DNA of 43,914 bases from Comamonadaceae bacterium (GCA_947503685.1 CANNEW010000002.1:1-43914), one strand, 5' to 3'. Shown: positions 33,482 to 42,540, counted from the first letter of the stretch. Made by a program: numbers and translations. Notes: a model not told the origin generated them from the sequence alone.

Positions 33482-35272
33482 ATGCGGCAAACAATTCCCC
33501 GATGGCGTGCGCTAGTGTTGCTTCTAGGCGTATGCGTGTGCTTGGCGCCCGGTACTTGGGCCGCTGACAAGGCCCGTCCCAACATCGTCATTCTGGTCGC
33601 CGATGATTGGGGCTTTAGCGATGTCGGTGCGTTTGGCGGGGAAATCGCCACGCCGCATCTAGATAGCCTGGCCGCAAAGGGTAGCCGTTTTTCTAACTTT
33701 CACGTGGCCGCTACCTGTTCGCCGACCCGCTCCATGTTGCTGACCGGGGTGGACCACCACCGCAACGGCGTGGGCAATATGCCCGAGACCACTCCGCCCG
33801 AGCAGGAAGGCAAGCCGGGCTATGCCGGCGTGCTGGCACCCGATACCGTCACCCTGGCCACCATGCTGCGTGATGTGGGTTACCACACCTATATCGCGGG
33901 CAAGTGGCATGTTGGCAAAGCGCCCGCAAACCTTCCCGGCCGGCGTGGTTTCGAGCGCTCCTTTATCCAGGCTGATAGCGGCACCGACAACTGGGAAAAC
34001 CGGCCTTATATGATGCTCTACGACAAAACTTATTGGTTTGAGCAAGACCGCGCGGCGCAATTGCCTAAGGACTTTTATTCCTCACGCTTTTTTGTCGATA
34101 AGACCATCGGTTATATCCGCGAGCAGGCTGCCGATGGCAAGCCATTTATGGCCTACATCGGCTTTCAGGCCAACCATATTCCGATCCAGGCTCCAGCGGA
34201 GTTTGTTGCCAAATACCGTGGCCGTTACGACCAGGGTTGGACCGCTTTGCGCCAGGCCCGCCGCGATGGTGCGGTACGGGCAGGCGTGATGCCCGCGGGC
34301 ATGCCGATGAGCACCCTGCCCAGCACCGTGGCCTGGGACAGCCTGACGCCGGATAAGCAGCGCCAGCAGGCGCGCCGTATGGAGGTCTACGCCGGTATGG
34401 CCGAGGCCATGGATGCCGAAGTGGGCCGCCTCGTACAGCACCTTAAATCGAGCGGCCAGTATGACAACACCGTATTCGTGTTTTTGTCCGACAACGGGTC
34501 TGACCCAGCCGATCCTTTCAATATACCCAGCGCCAATGCTTGGGTACGGATGAACTACCAGGTGGACGCAGACCCGCTGGGCGGCAAGGGCACGTTTTCG
34601 GCCAACGGACCGAGTTGGGCCAGCGCCGCGGTAGGGCCATTACAAGGCTATAAATACTTTGCCAGCGAGGGTGGATTGCGGGTGCCGCTGATCGTCTCGG
34701 GCTTGCCAGGCGTGACCTCTGGGCGGGTGGTTTCAGCGCTGACGCATGTCAACGATATTGTGCCCACCTTGCTCGAGGCCGCTGGTATTGCAGCGCACCA
34801 GGGGCAGTATGCGGGGCAGACGGTACAGACCTTGAGCGGTCGCAGCCTCTTGCCTTTGTTACAAGGCAAAGCCGATTACGCCTACCGCCCTGACGAAGCC
34901 CTGGGCTATGAGCTAGCTGGCAGCGCAGCGCTGTTTTTGGGCGACTACAAGCTGGTGAAAAACATAGCGCCGCTGGGCGATGGCCAGTGGCGCCTGTTTA
35001 ACCTGCACCAGGATCCCGGCGAGACCTTGGATTTGCAGTCCGCCCAACCGGTGGTGTTTGCCTCTATGCGGGCCGCCTATGACAAATACGCGCAAGACTA
35101 CGGCGTGCTGCCGGTGCCCGAGGGCTTTGACCTGCAAAAAGCCGCTATGTATTACGCGATCCACCACTATTTCCTGCCTAAATTGCGCGCGGCCTGGCCT
35201 ATGTACTTGGCGCTGGCCGGTGCCGTACTGGGCTGGGCGTACTGGCGCAGGCGCCGCAAGGCTATTTCTTGA
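33482..35272 (+). CDS. Exported sulfatase with C-terminal membrane anchor
   Basis: This 596-residue arylsulfatase-family protein has a signal peptide (ALVLLLGVCVCLAPGTWAAD). The metal-binding start NIVILVADDWGFSDVG and the modification motif CSPTR (Cys79, to become formylglycine) are present. A lysine/histidine block GKWHVGKAP and a later LSDNGSDP metal site complete the fold. The C-terminus is unusual: a hydrophobic helix (PMYLALAGAVLGWAYW) ends with RRRRKAIS, so the enzyme is probably tethered to the inner membrane. No formylglycine-generating enzyme gene is nearby. A GTG one codon earlier is an alternative start. Substrate is unknown. Confidence 0.9.
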   Translation: MRQTIPRWRALVLLLGVCVCLAPGTWAADKARPNIVILVADDWGFSDVGAFGGEIATPHLDSLAAKGSRFSNFHVAATCSPTRSMLLTGVDHHRNGVGNMPETTPPEQEGKPGYAGVLAPDTVTLATMLRDVGYHTYIAGKWHVGKAPANLPGRRGFERSFIQADSGTDNWENRPYMMLYDKTYWFEQDRAAQLPKDFYSSRFFVDKTIGYIREQAADGKPFMAYIGFQANHIPIQAPAEFVAKYRGRYDQGWTALRQARRDGAVRAGVMPAGMPMSTLPSTVAWDSLTPDKQRQQARRMEVYAGMAEAMDAEVGRLVQHLKSSGQYDNTVFVFLSDNGSDPADPFNIPSANAWVRMNYQVDADPLGGKGTFSANGPSWASAAVGPLQGYKYFASEGGLRVPLIVSGLPGVTSGRVVSALTHVNDIVPTLLEAAGIAAHQGQYAGQTVQTLSGRSLLPLLQGKADYAYRPDEALGYELAGSAALFLGDYKLVKNIAPLGDGQWRLFNLHQDPGETLDLQSAQPVVFASMRAAYDKYAQDYGVLPVPEGFDLQKAAMYYAIHHYFLPKLRAAWPMYLALAGAVLGWAYWRRRRKAIS

Positions 35273-35687
35273 TGCGATCGGCCAGCATTTTGTAGCCGTT
35301 GTCGTTGGGTGTCATCCCATCCTCTTCGGTGCGGCTAATGGGCAGCACGATGTCCTCGTATTCTTCTGCGATACGCCGGATGATTTTTTGCGTCTTGCTG
35401 ATGTCCACCTGAAACTTCGGATCATTACCAGCGGGCAATACCCAGTAAACCTTGTCCGCTTCGGTCAGCTTACGCAGCACCCGCAGTTCGGTTTCGGTAA
35501 AGACATAAAAATGGTCGTAGGTGCCCAGACTGATGATGACGCGCTTGGCGACCAGCGGCGTCTTTTTCATGAACTCCTTGTTCCACTTTTGCGAACTCAG
35601 GCCTTCTTTGCTATAGGTTTTGCATTCAGGGCGCATCTCGGCCAAGGCCGCTGCAATGCCATCTCCAACAATCAAACACTCCAACAT
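35262..35687 (-). CDS. SGNH-hydrolase-like protein with degenerate active site
   Basis: This 141-residue protein has the outline of a small SGNH/GDSL hydrolase. An N-terminal block MLECLIVGDGIAAAL stands where GDS is normally found, ISLGTYDH replaces the GxND block, and EEDGMTPNDNGYKMLADRI stands for the final D-x-x-H block. Ser, Asn and His therefore appear changed to Gly, Tyr and Thr, suggesting a non-catalytic binding protein. The fold assignment rests on pattern only. It has no signal peptide. It converges on the sulfatase gene and overlaps its 3' end by 11 bases. Confidence 0.65.
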   Translation of the reverse strand: MLECLIVGDGIAAALAEMRPECKTYSKEGLSSQKWNKEFMKKTPLVAKRVIISLGTYDHFYVFTETELRVLRKLTEADKVYWVLPAGNDPKFQVDISKTQKIIRRIAEEYEDIVLPISRTEEDGMTPNDNGYKMLADRIKK

Positions 35688-35763
35688 AGCTTTTCCTTAT
35701 AGGTGGCGCAATTGCGGCCTGGGCTTCCATCCAGCGGACGCTTGGCGGCAAGCTTGGTTTCAC

Positions 35764-36558
35764 TCACCAAAAAACCCGCTGCGACGAGCACGCAAGTATG
35801 GCCGGAAATGTGACCAGCCAAGCCCAAAAAAAGCGATTCAGGCCGAAAAACCAGAAAACCAGGAAATGAAACACCATCGCGAAAGCGCAATAAACCAAAG
35901 CCACCAGCGGATGCAGCAGTGCCAGCGGCGCGGCACATTCCCATCCAATGAAGGCCCAGGCGCCTAGGCGGGCCACCCAAGGCTTGCGCAAAACGCTGGC
36001 CGGCGGCAGCGGGCCGTAAATGGCGGCGTTGAGAAAAATAGTCATAGCCTGGCCGCTGCGCCATTCGGGCTGCATTAGCTTGACCCAGCCCGACATAAAG
36101 TAAGAGCTAATCGATTGCAAACAGATGTACCACAGGCCCGCGCGCCAAGCCAAGTGGGAGTCGCCACCGAGCTGAACCAACTCTGCCAAGAGGAGCCCAG
36201 TCAGCGCCACCAGTGTCATGAAATCGCTGCCGCCGTTAAACGCACCGCGCCAGCGGATGAGCATCAACACGTGGCTGGCGAATAAAAATAGCGCCAGTGC
36301 CAGGTTGCTACCCTGCCAGGCCAGCAAAAGCAAGACGGGCAGGCGCAGCAGCAAATGCCACTGCATGGCGCGGTCTGCAAACAGCAAGTCCAGCAGCTTT
36401 TGCACGGGGCCCGGCGGAATGTCGGTGCGCTGCACCGGCCAGGCCCATAAGCCCTGCACCGTTAAGGCCTGGCGCATGCGCAAATACTCCAGGGTTTGCA
36501 GCAGCAGGCTCAAGGCCAGCAAGACCTCCAGCGCACGGGCGGCGCTGCTTACCGGCAT
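35764..36558 (-). CDS. HTTM-family multi-helix membrane protein
   Basis: This 264-residue protein has about six to seven hydrophobic helices (LEVLLALSLLLQTLEYL, LLRLPVLLLLAWQG, LALFLFASHVLMLIRWRG, AMVFHFLVFWFFGLNRFFWA). The arrangement resembles the HTTM (vitamin-K carboxylase-like, DoxX-related) group; residues such as FNGGSDFM after the third helix are common in it. Function is not known. It overlaps its upstream partner by 10 bases. Confidence 0.7.
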   Translation of the reverse strand: MPVSSAARALEVLLALSLLLQTLEYLRMRQALTVQGLWAWPVQRTDIPPGPVQKLLDLLFADRAMQWHLLLRLPVLLLLAWQGSNLALALFLFASHVLMLIRWRGAFNGGSDFMTLVALTGLLLAELVQLGGDSHLAWRAGLWYICLQSISSYFMSGWVKLMQPEWRSGQAMTIFLNAAIYGPLPPASVLRKPWVARLGAWAFIGWECAAPLALLHPLVALVYCAFAMVFHFLVFWFFGLNRFFWAWLVTFPAILACSSQRVFW

Positions 36559-37085
36559 GGCAGCACCGGCGAGCGCATCATGGTGTCTTCTTCTATCAAG
36601 CCTGAGGTCCCATCCAGCAGCATGCGTACTTCAAACTGGCCGTGGGCACAGCCTGGCTGCTGGGCTAGCAAACTTTGGCAGACCAGGCGCGAAACCAATT
36701 GGTAGCTGACCAGGGCACGCGCGTCTGCGTCTGCCGCCATGTGGTTGAGGTCGGCGGCCAGATGCTCCACCAGGTTTTGCTGTACCAGGGCCAAATTGGT
36801 ATCCGCGTTATGGAACAAATGCAGCACCCGGCGCGGGCGCCGTGGGAAGATGGGGTTCCAGTCCGACCATTGCACGGCGTCTGAGGGCCCGGTGTGGGAC
36901 AGCGCCCAGCGCGCATAAAGATGCGGCACATTGCCGGTGGCGTGAAAAAACTTCCAATTGGGGAAAAAAGCCCGTAGCAAAAATAGCCAAGGCCCCGTCA
37001 CGATGCGGCTTTTAAACACCAGGGTCGCCAGCAGCACCAAAAAGTACAGCAAAAAAAGTGCTTCAAGCATGGCGCCCCATTTCAC
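36549..37085 (-). CDS. Small membrane-anchored partner of the HTTM protein
   Basis: This 178-residue protein begins with a hydrophobic segment (LEALFLLYFLVLLATLVF). A soluble part follows with WKFFHATGNVPHLYARWAL and a C-terminal region of unrecognised type. The ATG at 37070 has a GGGG-like site ahead of it and may be the true start instead of 37085. The 10-base overlap with the HTTM gene implies that the two products act together. No known domain is recognised. Confidence 0.65.
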   Translation of the reverse strand: MKWGAMLEALFLLYFLVLLATLVFKSRIVTGPWLFLLRAFFPNWKFFHATGNVPHLYARWALSHTGPSDAVQWSDWNPIFPRRPRRVLHLFHNADTNLALVQQNLVEHLAADLNHMAADADARALVSYQLVSRLVCQSLLAQQPGCAHGQFEVRMLLDGTSGLIEEDTMMRSPVLPCR

Positions 37086-37325
37086 TTGGACAAAGGTGTG
37101 AGAAGTTCCTCACGGCTGGCGGTTCGCTCTGCTCCATGGCACATCGTTCCAACAATAGCAGTGCAAAGATTGTAGTGAGCGCCTGCCCGACTCAGCCCCA
37201 AGACCCGGTCTTGGGATAAGGGCAGGGGTAAGAGGGCTTGCGCTTGGGGGCCGGTTTTTTGCGCTAGACCAAGGCAGCGGTTAATATCCGACGCTTCGCT
37301 AAATCATTTTTTTGGAGTTTTGCTC
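37086..37325. other. Divergent intergenic region with a 19-base palindrome
   Basis: This 240-base region between the HTTM operon and the PuuD-like gene contains no ORF of note. Its main feature is a perfect inverted repeat, CCCAAGACC (37197-37205), one central C, GGTCTTGGG (37207-37215). It may be an operator for a dimeric regulator or a hairpin. Confidence 0.55.
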
Positions 37326-37919
37326 ATGAGCCAAATATTGCAATCCCTGCACAAAACACTGCTGGCCGGTCTGGTCCTGCTGATCGCTATCGTCCTGATC
37401 GCCGGTGCGGTGTCGGGCAGTCCGCTAGAACTGACCCCTGTGTGGTGGAGCTTCTTCTTCCGCTGGCTGCACGTTTCCTGCGGCGTGATGTGGATTGGCC
37501 TCTTGTGGTACTTCAACTTCGTTCAAATCCCCAGCATGCCCAAGATCCCCGATGAGCAAAAGCCCGCGATCAGCAAGGTGATTGCACCGACCGCACTGTT
37601 TTGGTTCCGTTGGGCGGCACTGGCTACCGTGGTCACCGGTCTGGTCGTAGCCAGCCTCCAAGGCTATCTGCACGCAGCCCTGCGCCTACAAGTGGGCTTT
37701 GCCGCCATTGGTATTGGCATGTGGCTGGCCCTGATCATGGCCTTTAACGTCTGGTTCATCATCTGGCCTAACCAGAAGAAGGCCCTTGGCATTGTCCAAG
37801 TGGAGCCGGCTGAAAAAGCTGCCGCGGCCCGCCTGGCTATGCTGGTGTCACGCACCAATACGCTGCTTTCTATCCCCATGCTGTACATGATGTCTGCCCA
37901 ATCCCACGGGGGGCTGTAA
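37326..37919 (+). CDS. PuuD/urate-oxidase-N-like membrane protein
   Basis: This 197-residue membrane protein shows the pattern of the membrane part of urate hydroxylase PuuD (WWSFFFRWLHVSCGVMWIGL, then LWYFNFVQIPSMPKIP, and a later MAFNVWFIIWPNQKKALG). Five to six helices are predicted. Typical PuuD continues into a cytochrome c domain, which is absent: the protein ends at QSHGGL. It may be a cytochrome-less paralogue that does not act on urate; no purine genes are nearby. ATG 37326 follows TTTTTGGAG at a good distance. Confidence 0.75.
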   Translation: MSQILQSLHKTLLAGLVLLIAIVLIAGAVSGSPLELTPVWWSFFFRWLHVSCGVMWIGLLWYFNFVQIPSMPKIPDEQKPAISKVIAPTALFWFRWAALATVVTGLVVASLQGYLHAALRLQVGFAAIGIGMWLALIMAFNVWFIIWPNQKKALGIVQVEPAEKAAAARLAMLVSRTNTLLSIPMLYMMSAQSHGGL

Positions 37920-38089
37920 GTAATTACCCGTAAGCCGATTCCGGCCGCGCCCTTGTATTTGCAAGGCGCGGCGTTTTGCGACTGAAATATGCGCTACCCT
38001 CAGGGCAGCGAAGCATTAGAATTTGCGCCGCTGTCCAGCCCTCGGGCCTTAAGCAAATTTTCTCAATAATTAAATGGAGTTTGACTGTC

Positions 38090-39229
38090 ATGAAACTTAA
38101 AACCCTCGCAGCCGCCGTACTGGCACTGTCCTCCGGATTGGCCATGGCACAAAGCGTTGTGACCATTGCTCACGTCGGCCCCACCAGCGGTGCTATTGCC
38201 CACCTGGGCAAAGACAACGAAAACGGCGCCATCATGGCCGTGCAAGAACTTAATGCAGCCGGCGTCACTATCGGCGGCAAAAAAGTCACCCTCAAGCTGA
38301 TGACCGAAGACGACGGCGCTGATCCCAAGCAAGGTACCGCAGTGGCGCAAAAGCTGGCCGATGCCAAAGTGGTCGGCGTGATTGGTCACCTGAACTCTGG
38401 CACTTCCATCCCTGCTTCCAAAATCTACAGCGATGCGGGCATCCCCCAAATCTCTCCCTCCGCGACCAACCCCAAGTACACACGCCAAGGTTTCAAAACC
38501 ACCTTCCGCGTGGTGGCTGATGACACCCAACTGGGTGGCACTTTGGGCAAGTACGCCGTCAACACGCTCAAAGGCAAAGCCATTGCAGTGATCGACGACC
38601 GCACCGCTTACGGCCAAGGCGTTGCTGAGGAGTTCAGCAAGGCAGTGGTGGCAGCCGGCGGCAGTGTTGTTGCCAAGGAGTTCACCACCGATAAAGCAAC
38701 TGACTTCAACGCCATCTTGACCACCATCAAAGGCAAAAAGCCTGATGTGGTGTTCTTTGGCGGTATGGATGCGGTTGCAGGCCCGATGCTGCGCCAGATG
38801 AAATCCTTGGGCATCAATGCCAAGTTCATGGGTGGTGACGGCATCTGCTCGGCAGAGTTGGTCAAGCTCGGCGGTGACGCGATTGCGGACAACCAAGTTT
38901 ATTGCGCGGAAGCTGGCGGCGTAGAGAAAGGCAGCAAATACGAAAAATCCAAAAACGAATTTGAGGCCAAGTTCAAGGCCAAGTTCAATGCGGATGTCCA
39001 AGTCTATGCACCCTACGTGTATGACAGCGTGAAGTTGATGGTCGCCGCAATGGTCAAGGCTGGTTCTTCCGATCCGGCGAAATACCTGCCGGTTTTGGCC
39101 GCAACTCAGAACTTCGAGGGCGTTACGGGCGCAATTTCCTTTGATGCCAAAGGCGACATTTTGAATGGCGCATTGACCATGAAGACAGTGCGCGGTGGCA
39201 AGCTAGACACCATTGCAGTTATCCGTTAA
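38090..39229 (+). CDS. Branched-chain amino acid ABC transporter binding protein (LivK type)
   Basis: This 379-residue type I periplasmic binding protein has a signal peptide (LAAAVLALSSGLAMAQ, cleavage after MA-Q). LivJ/LivK family blocks include VVTIAHVGPTSGAIAHLG, GVIGHLNSGTSIPASKIY, QISPSATNPKYT and TFRVVADDTQLG. It binds amino acids or related ligands; the exact ligand cannot be read from sequence. No permease or ATPase genes are adjacent, so it serves a transporter encoded elsewhere. A GGAG site lies 10 bases before the ATG. Confidence 0.93.
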   Translation: MKLKTLAAAVLALSSGLAMAQSVVTIAHVGPTSGAIAHLGKDNENGAIMAVQELNAAGVTIGGKKVTLKLMTEDDGADPKQGTAVAQKLADAKVVGVIGHLNSGTSIPASKIYSDAGIPQISPSATNPKYTRQGFKTTFRVVADDTQLGGTLGKYAVNTLKGKAIAVIDDRTAYGQGVAEEFSKAVVAAGGSVVAKEFTTDKATDFNAILTTIKGKKPDVVFFGGMDAVAGPMLRQMKSLGINAKFMGGDGICSAELVKLGGDAIADNQVYCAEAGGVEKGSKYEKSKNEFEAKFKAKFNADVQVYAPYVYDSVKLMVAAMVKAGSSDPAKYLPVLAATQNFEGVTGAISFDAKGDILNGALTMKTVRGGKLDTIAVIR

Positions 39230-39250
39230 TCACCGACTGCCCCAACAAAA

Positions 39251-39275
39251 AACCGGCCTTCGGGCCGGTTTTTTT
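39251..39275 (+). terminator. Intrinsic terminator between livK-type gene and dinG
   Basis: AACCGGCC (39251-39258), loop TTCG and GGCCGGTT (39263-39270) form an 8-bp stem with a stable tetraloop, followed by five T. The A-rich left flank would let it also end dinG transcription from the other side. Confidence 0.92.
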
Positions 39276-39290
39276 ACGCATGCCAATTTC

Positions 39291-41450
39291 CTACTTGCGC
39301 TGCAACAAGCGGTAGGGCGGCAGGCCTTGCAGCATGCGCCGGCCGTAGGCCTGTTCGCTCAGGCGTTTGTCGTAGCAAATGACTTGGGCGCGGTCTTCTT
39401 CGGTGCGGATTGCGCGGCCCGTCCATTGCAGCAGCTTGATGCCGGTGGCGGGGATAACCAGTTCATTGAATGGGTCGCGCCCCATGCGGCGCAGCCACTC
39501 GGCGCGCGCCTCGTCCACCGGCTCGGAGGGTGGTGCAAATGGCAGTTTGGTGATGAACACGGTTTCGCACAAACGGCCCGGCAAATCCAGGCCCTCGCCA
39601 AAGGACTGCAAGCCAAAAATAATAGATGGCAAACCCGCCTCTACCCGCGCCATGTGCGCGGCTAGCAAGCGTGTGCGTGAGGTGCTGCCCTGTACCACAA
39701 CGCTTTCCAGTAGCCGCGCGGGAATCGCGTCGGTGGCGGCGCGCATTTGCGCCCGCGAGGTGTATAAGACCAAAGCGCCATGCTGCACTTGCGCCAAGTC
39801 TTGCATCAGGTATTCCACCACTTCGCCGGTATAGGCCTGCACGTTTTTCGCGTCGGCCATGGTGTGCACCACGGTGAGCGTGCCTTGCGTGGCGTAGTCA
39901 AAAGGGCTGGAGACTTCCAGCGCCTGTACCTCCGGCTTGCCCGAGAGTCCGCATTCCTGCAAAAAATAGTCAAAGCTGCCGCAACTGGTCAGCGATGCCG
40001 AGGTCAGTATGGCCGCGCGGGCCTGGCTCCAGACAAACTGGCGCAGCAAGTCGCCCGGCACCATGGGGGAGGCATGGGCGCTGATGAGCAAAAAGCTGCC
40101 CTCACTTTTGCATTGCAGCCATTTGGCCAGCGGCTGCTCGCCATGTTCGAGCAAGAGGCTGGCAGTCGATGTGAGAGCGCCTAGTCGCGGTGCCAGCGGC
40201 CCCAGCTTGGCGTATTGCTGGCTGCATTGCAGCGCTTGCATCGGGTCGTCCTTGGCGATCTGCTTGATTTGGGTACCCAAGGCGTCCAGCGCCTGCGCCA
40301 ATCCTGTGGCCTGCGCGAGCACCAGTGCAACCGGCTCGCCCAGGGCCTCGGGTAGCTGCCCGTGGGCAAAGCGCAGCGTGCCGTCCTGGCCCTGGGTGCT
40401 GGCGTGCACCAGGTCCAGCACCAGGCGCGCCAATTGGTTCAGCGTGGCTTTGAGTTGGCTGCTGACGGTGCTCACGTCCGGGTCCAAATCCAGCATCAAA
40501 GCCTTACTGACGTCTTGCAAGACTTTAGGCAAGCGGTCCAGCCAGCGCAGGCTAGCCAGTTCCATGGCGCTGCTGAACTGGTCCAGTGCAACCGCCGGCA
40601 GGTGGTGGGCCTCGTCAAACACCAGCAGGCAGTTGTCCAACTCAGGCAGGGTTTTCATACCCAGCGAAGCGAGCACCAGGTCGTGGTTGGCCACGATCAC
40701 CTGCGCCTCAGCCAGGCGGTTGCGCGCCTGGTAGTAGCTGCAGTCGCGAAAGCGTGGGCAGTGCCGCACGGTGCAGCTATGCCGTTCGGCGGCCACGGTG
40801 GCCCAGTCCTGTGCGTCGGGCGCTTCGTTCAGGCTGTCGCGGTCGCCATCCCAGCGGCCCGTGGCCAGCGTGGCGGCCATGTGTTCGTACAGCCTGAAGC
40901 GCCGCTCTTCCAGGGCTTCCTGCGAGGCCGTACCCAGCGCCACCGCTGGGAAATCCTCTTCAAAAAAATCATCCTCCGCGCCGCCGCTGCCCACCAGACG
41001 CTCCAGCTTGAGCTTGCACACATAGCGCCCGCGTCCCTTGGCCAAGGCAAAAGCAAACGGCTGCTCCATGCTGGCCGCCAGCGCCGGCAGGTCTTTTTGC
41101 ATCAATTGCTCTTGCAGCGCCACCGTCGCGGTGGAAATCAATACCCGGGTTTTGCGCTGCAAGGCCATGGCAATTGCGGTGCTGGCATAGGCCGCCGATT
41201 TACCCACGCCGGTTCCCGCCTGGATAACGGCAATCGCGCGTTGTGGGTCCTCGCAGTCGCCCAGGTCGGCGCGGCTCAGCGTCTCGGCCACGCATTGCGC
41301 CATGGCGATCTGGCCTTCGCGCTGGCGAAAGCCCGGCGTGGCTTGCAGCACATGGCTAAATGCCGCAAAAGCATCTTTCGCCCAGGTGTGCGGGTTGCTG
41401 GGGGCGGCCTCGTGGGCTTGGGTTTCAGGGGACAAGGAGATGGGTCTCAA
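39291..41450 (-). CDS. dinG: ATP-dependent DNA helicase DinG
   Basis: This 719-residue XPD-like 5'-3' helicase resolves R-loops, D-loops and G-quadruplexes. Visible motifs are Walker A QAGTGVGKSAAY (~residue 76-87), motif Ia STATVALQEQL and the Fe-S region. The latter includes YVCKLKLE and a cluster HSCTVRHCPRFRDCSYY. DEAH box VFDEAHHLP, then IIFGLQSFGEGLDLPG and QWTGRAIRTEEDRAQV for motifs V-VI are also present. All four cluster cysteines appear present. Its upstream gap to the rluA-family gene is 169 bases. Confidence 0.94.
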   Translation of the reverse strand: MRPISLSPETQAHEAAPSNPHTWAKDAFAAFSHVLQATPGFRQREGQIAMAQCVAETLSRADLGDCEDPQRAIAVIQAGTGVGKSAAYASTAIAMALQRKTRVLISTATVALQEQLMQKDLPALAASMEQPFAFALAKGRGRYVCKLKLERLVGSGGAEDDFFEEDFPAVALGTASQEALEERRFRLYEHMAATLATGRWDGDRDSLNEAPDAQDWATVAAERHSCTVRHCPRFRDCSYYQARNRLAEAQVIVANHDLVLASLGMKTLPELDNCLLVFDEAHHLPAVALDQFSSAMELASLRWLDRLPKVLQDVSKALMLDLDPDVSTVSSQLKATLNQLARLVLDLVHASTQGQDGTLRFAHGQLPEALGEPVALVLAQATGLAQALDALGTQIKQIAKDDPMQALQCSQQYAKLGPLAPRLGALTSTASLLLEHGEQPLAKWLQCKSEGSFLLISAHASPMVPGDLLRQFVWSQARAAILTSASLTSCGSFDYFLQECGLSGKPEVQALEVSSPFDYATQGTLTVVHTMADAKNVQAYTGEVVEYLMQDLAQVQHGALVLYTSRAQMRAATDAIPARLLESVVVQGSTSRTRLLAAHMARVEAGLPSIIFGLQSFGEGLDLPGRLCETVFITKLPFAPPSEPVDEARAEWLRRMGRDPFNELVIPATGIKLLQWTGRAIRTEEDRAQVICYDKRLSEQAYGRRMLQGLPPYRLLQRK

Positions 41451-41619
41451 TGGGGTCGGGCAGGCATGGCCGGCGCGTGATGCGCCGCACGAAGCGGTGC
41501 ACCGGCAAGGCAGGCCCGCAATATACCTGTTGCAGCAGTGCTAATCCGCCCGCCGCTGACCCGCTGCAAGCGATTACAGACGAGTCGCTGGTTTTCGCGC
41601 TATCCGAGGAAATTCCCAC

Positions 41620-42537
41620 TTAAACCGCGGGCAGTGGCAGCAGGCGCAACTGGCTTTCAAACGCCATGCGTCGCCCGCTAAGCGGGTCCTCAAAGACCAG
41701 ACTTTTAGCCAGTAATTGCAGTGGTTTGGAAGTGTCGCTGCTACCCTCGGGAGTGAGCTGCGGATACATGCCGTCGTTCAAAATGGGCAGTCCCAGCGCC
41801 AGCATGTGCACACGCAACTGGTGGCGCTGACCGCTTAAAGGTCGCAAGCGGTAGCGCGCCCAGGGCCCACAGACTTCCAGCACATCGATGTCGGTAATCG
41901 CATTAACCGGCCCCGGTACTTCGGCCTGCTGCATAAAGTGCGCGCCTACCCGAATACGGCTTTCGCGTCGCTGCGGCATAGCGAGCGCGGCATCGAAAGG
42001 CGCAATGGCTTCATAGGTTTTCTCCACCCGCCGTTCTCTGAATAATGCGCTATAGGCGTCGCGACTCGCCGCTTGCAGCGAAAACAACACCAGCCCGGCC
42101 GTGTCGCGGTCGATACGGTGGATGGGCACCAGGTCGGGCACGTCTAAGCTCTGTTTTAAGCGCAACAACAAGGTGTGCTGCAAATACTTGCCTGAGGGGA
42201 TAACGGGTAAAAAATGTGGCTTGTCCACCACCAATAAGTGCGCATCGCGGTACAGCACCTGGTGCCTAAAAGGGATCGCCGTTTCGCTTTCGACAGCCCG
42301 GTAGTAATACAGCCAGCCGCCGTCTATGGTCGGCGTGTCGGCTTGCAATGGCTGCCCCTCGTCGCCCAGCACCAGACCTTGGGCCAAGCGTTGTTGCCAA
42401 TCCTCTGCGCTGATATGCGGGAAGCGGGCTACCAAAAAGTCCATCACGCACGCCCACTGACCGGGTGGGATGACAACCCTGCTGGCCCCTACGCCATCAC
42501 GTGCGGGCAAGTCGCGCAGCGCAATGGCTAATCGCAT
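41620..42537 (-). CDS. RluA-family RNA pseudouridine synthase
   Basis: This 305-residue enzyme has the RluA motif VPIHRIDRDTAGLVLFS with the catalytic Asp in HRID, and VVDKPHFLPVIPSGKYLQ ahead of it. RPLSGQRHQLRVHMLALGLP is the C-terminal RNA-binding block. The N-terminal part is degenerate relative to an S4 domain. It is a member of the subgroup acting on rRNA or tRNA; the exact target cannot be assigned. It starts three bases after the trmB stop. Confidence 0.9.
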   Translation of the reverse strand: MRLAIALRDLPARDGVGASRVVIPPGQWACVMDFLVARFPHISAEDWQQRLAQGLVLGDEGQPLQADTPTIDGGWLYYYRAVESETAIPFRHQVLYRDAHLLVVDKPHFLPVIPSGKYLQHTLLLRLKQSLDVPDLVPIHRIDRDTAGLVLFSLQAASRDAYSALFRERRVEKTYEAIAPFDAALAMPQRRESRIRVGAHFMQQAEVPGPVNAITDIDVLEVCGPWARYRLRPLSGQRHQLRVHMLALGLPILNDGMYPQLTPEGSSDTSKPLQLLAKSLVFEDPLSGRRMAFESQLRLLPLPAV

Positions 42538-42540
42538 ACC

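Noticed and set aside
40362-41480. A 372-codon plus-strand open frame
   Set aside because: It is antisense to dinG, which has every helicase motif in place.
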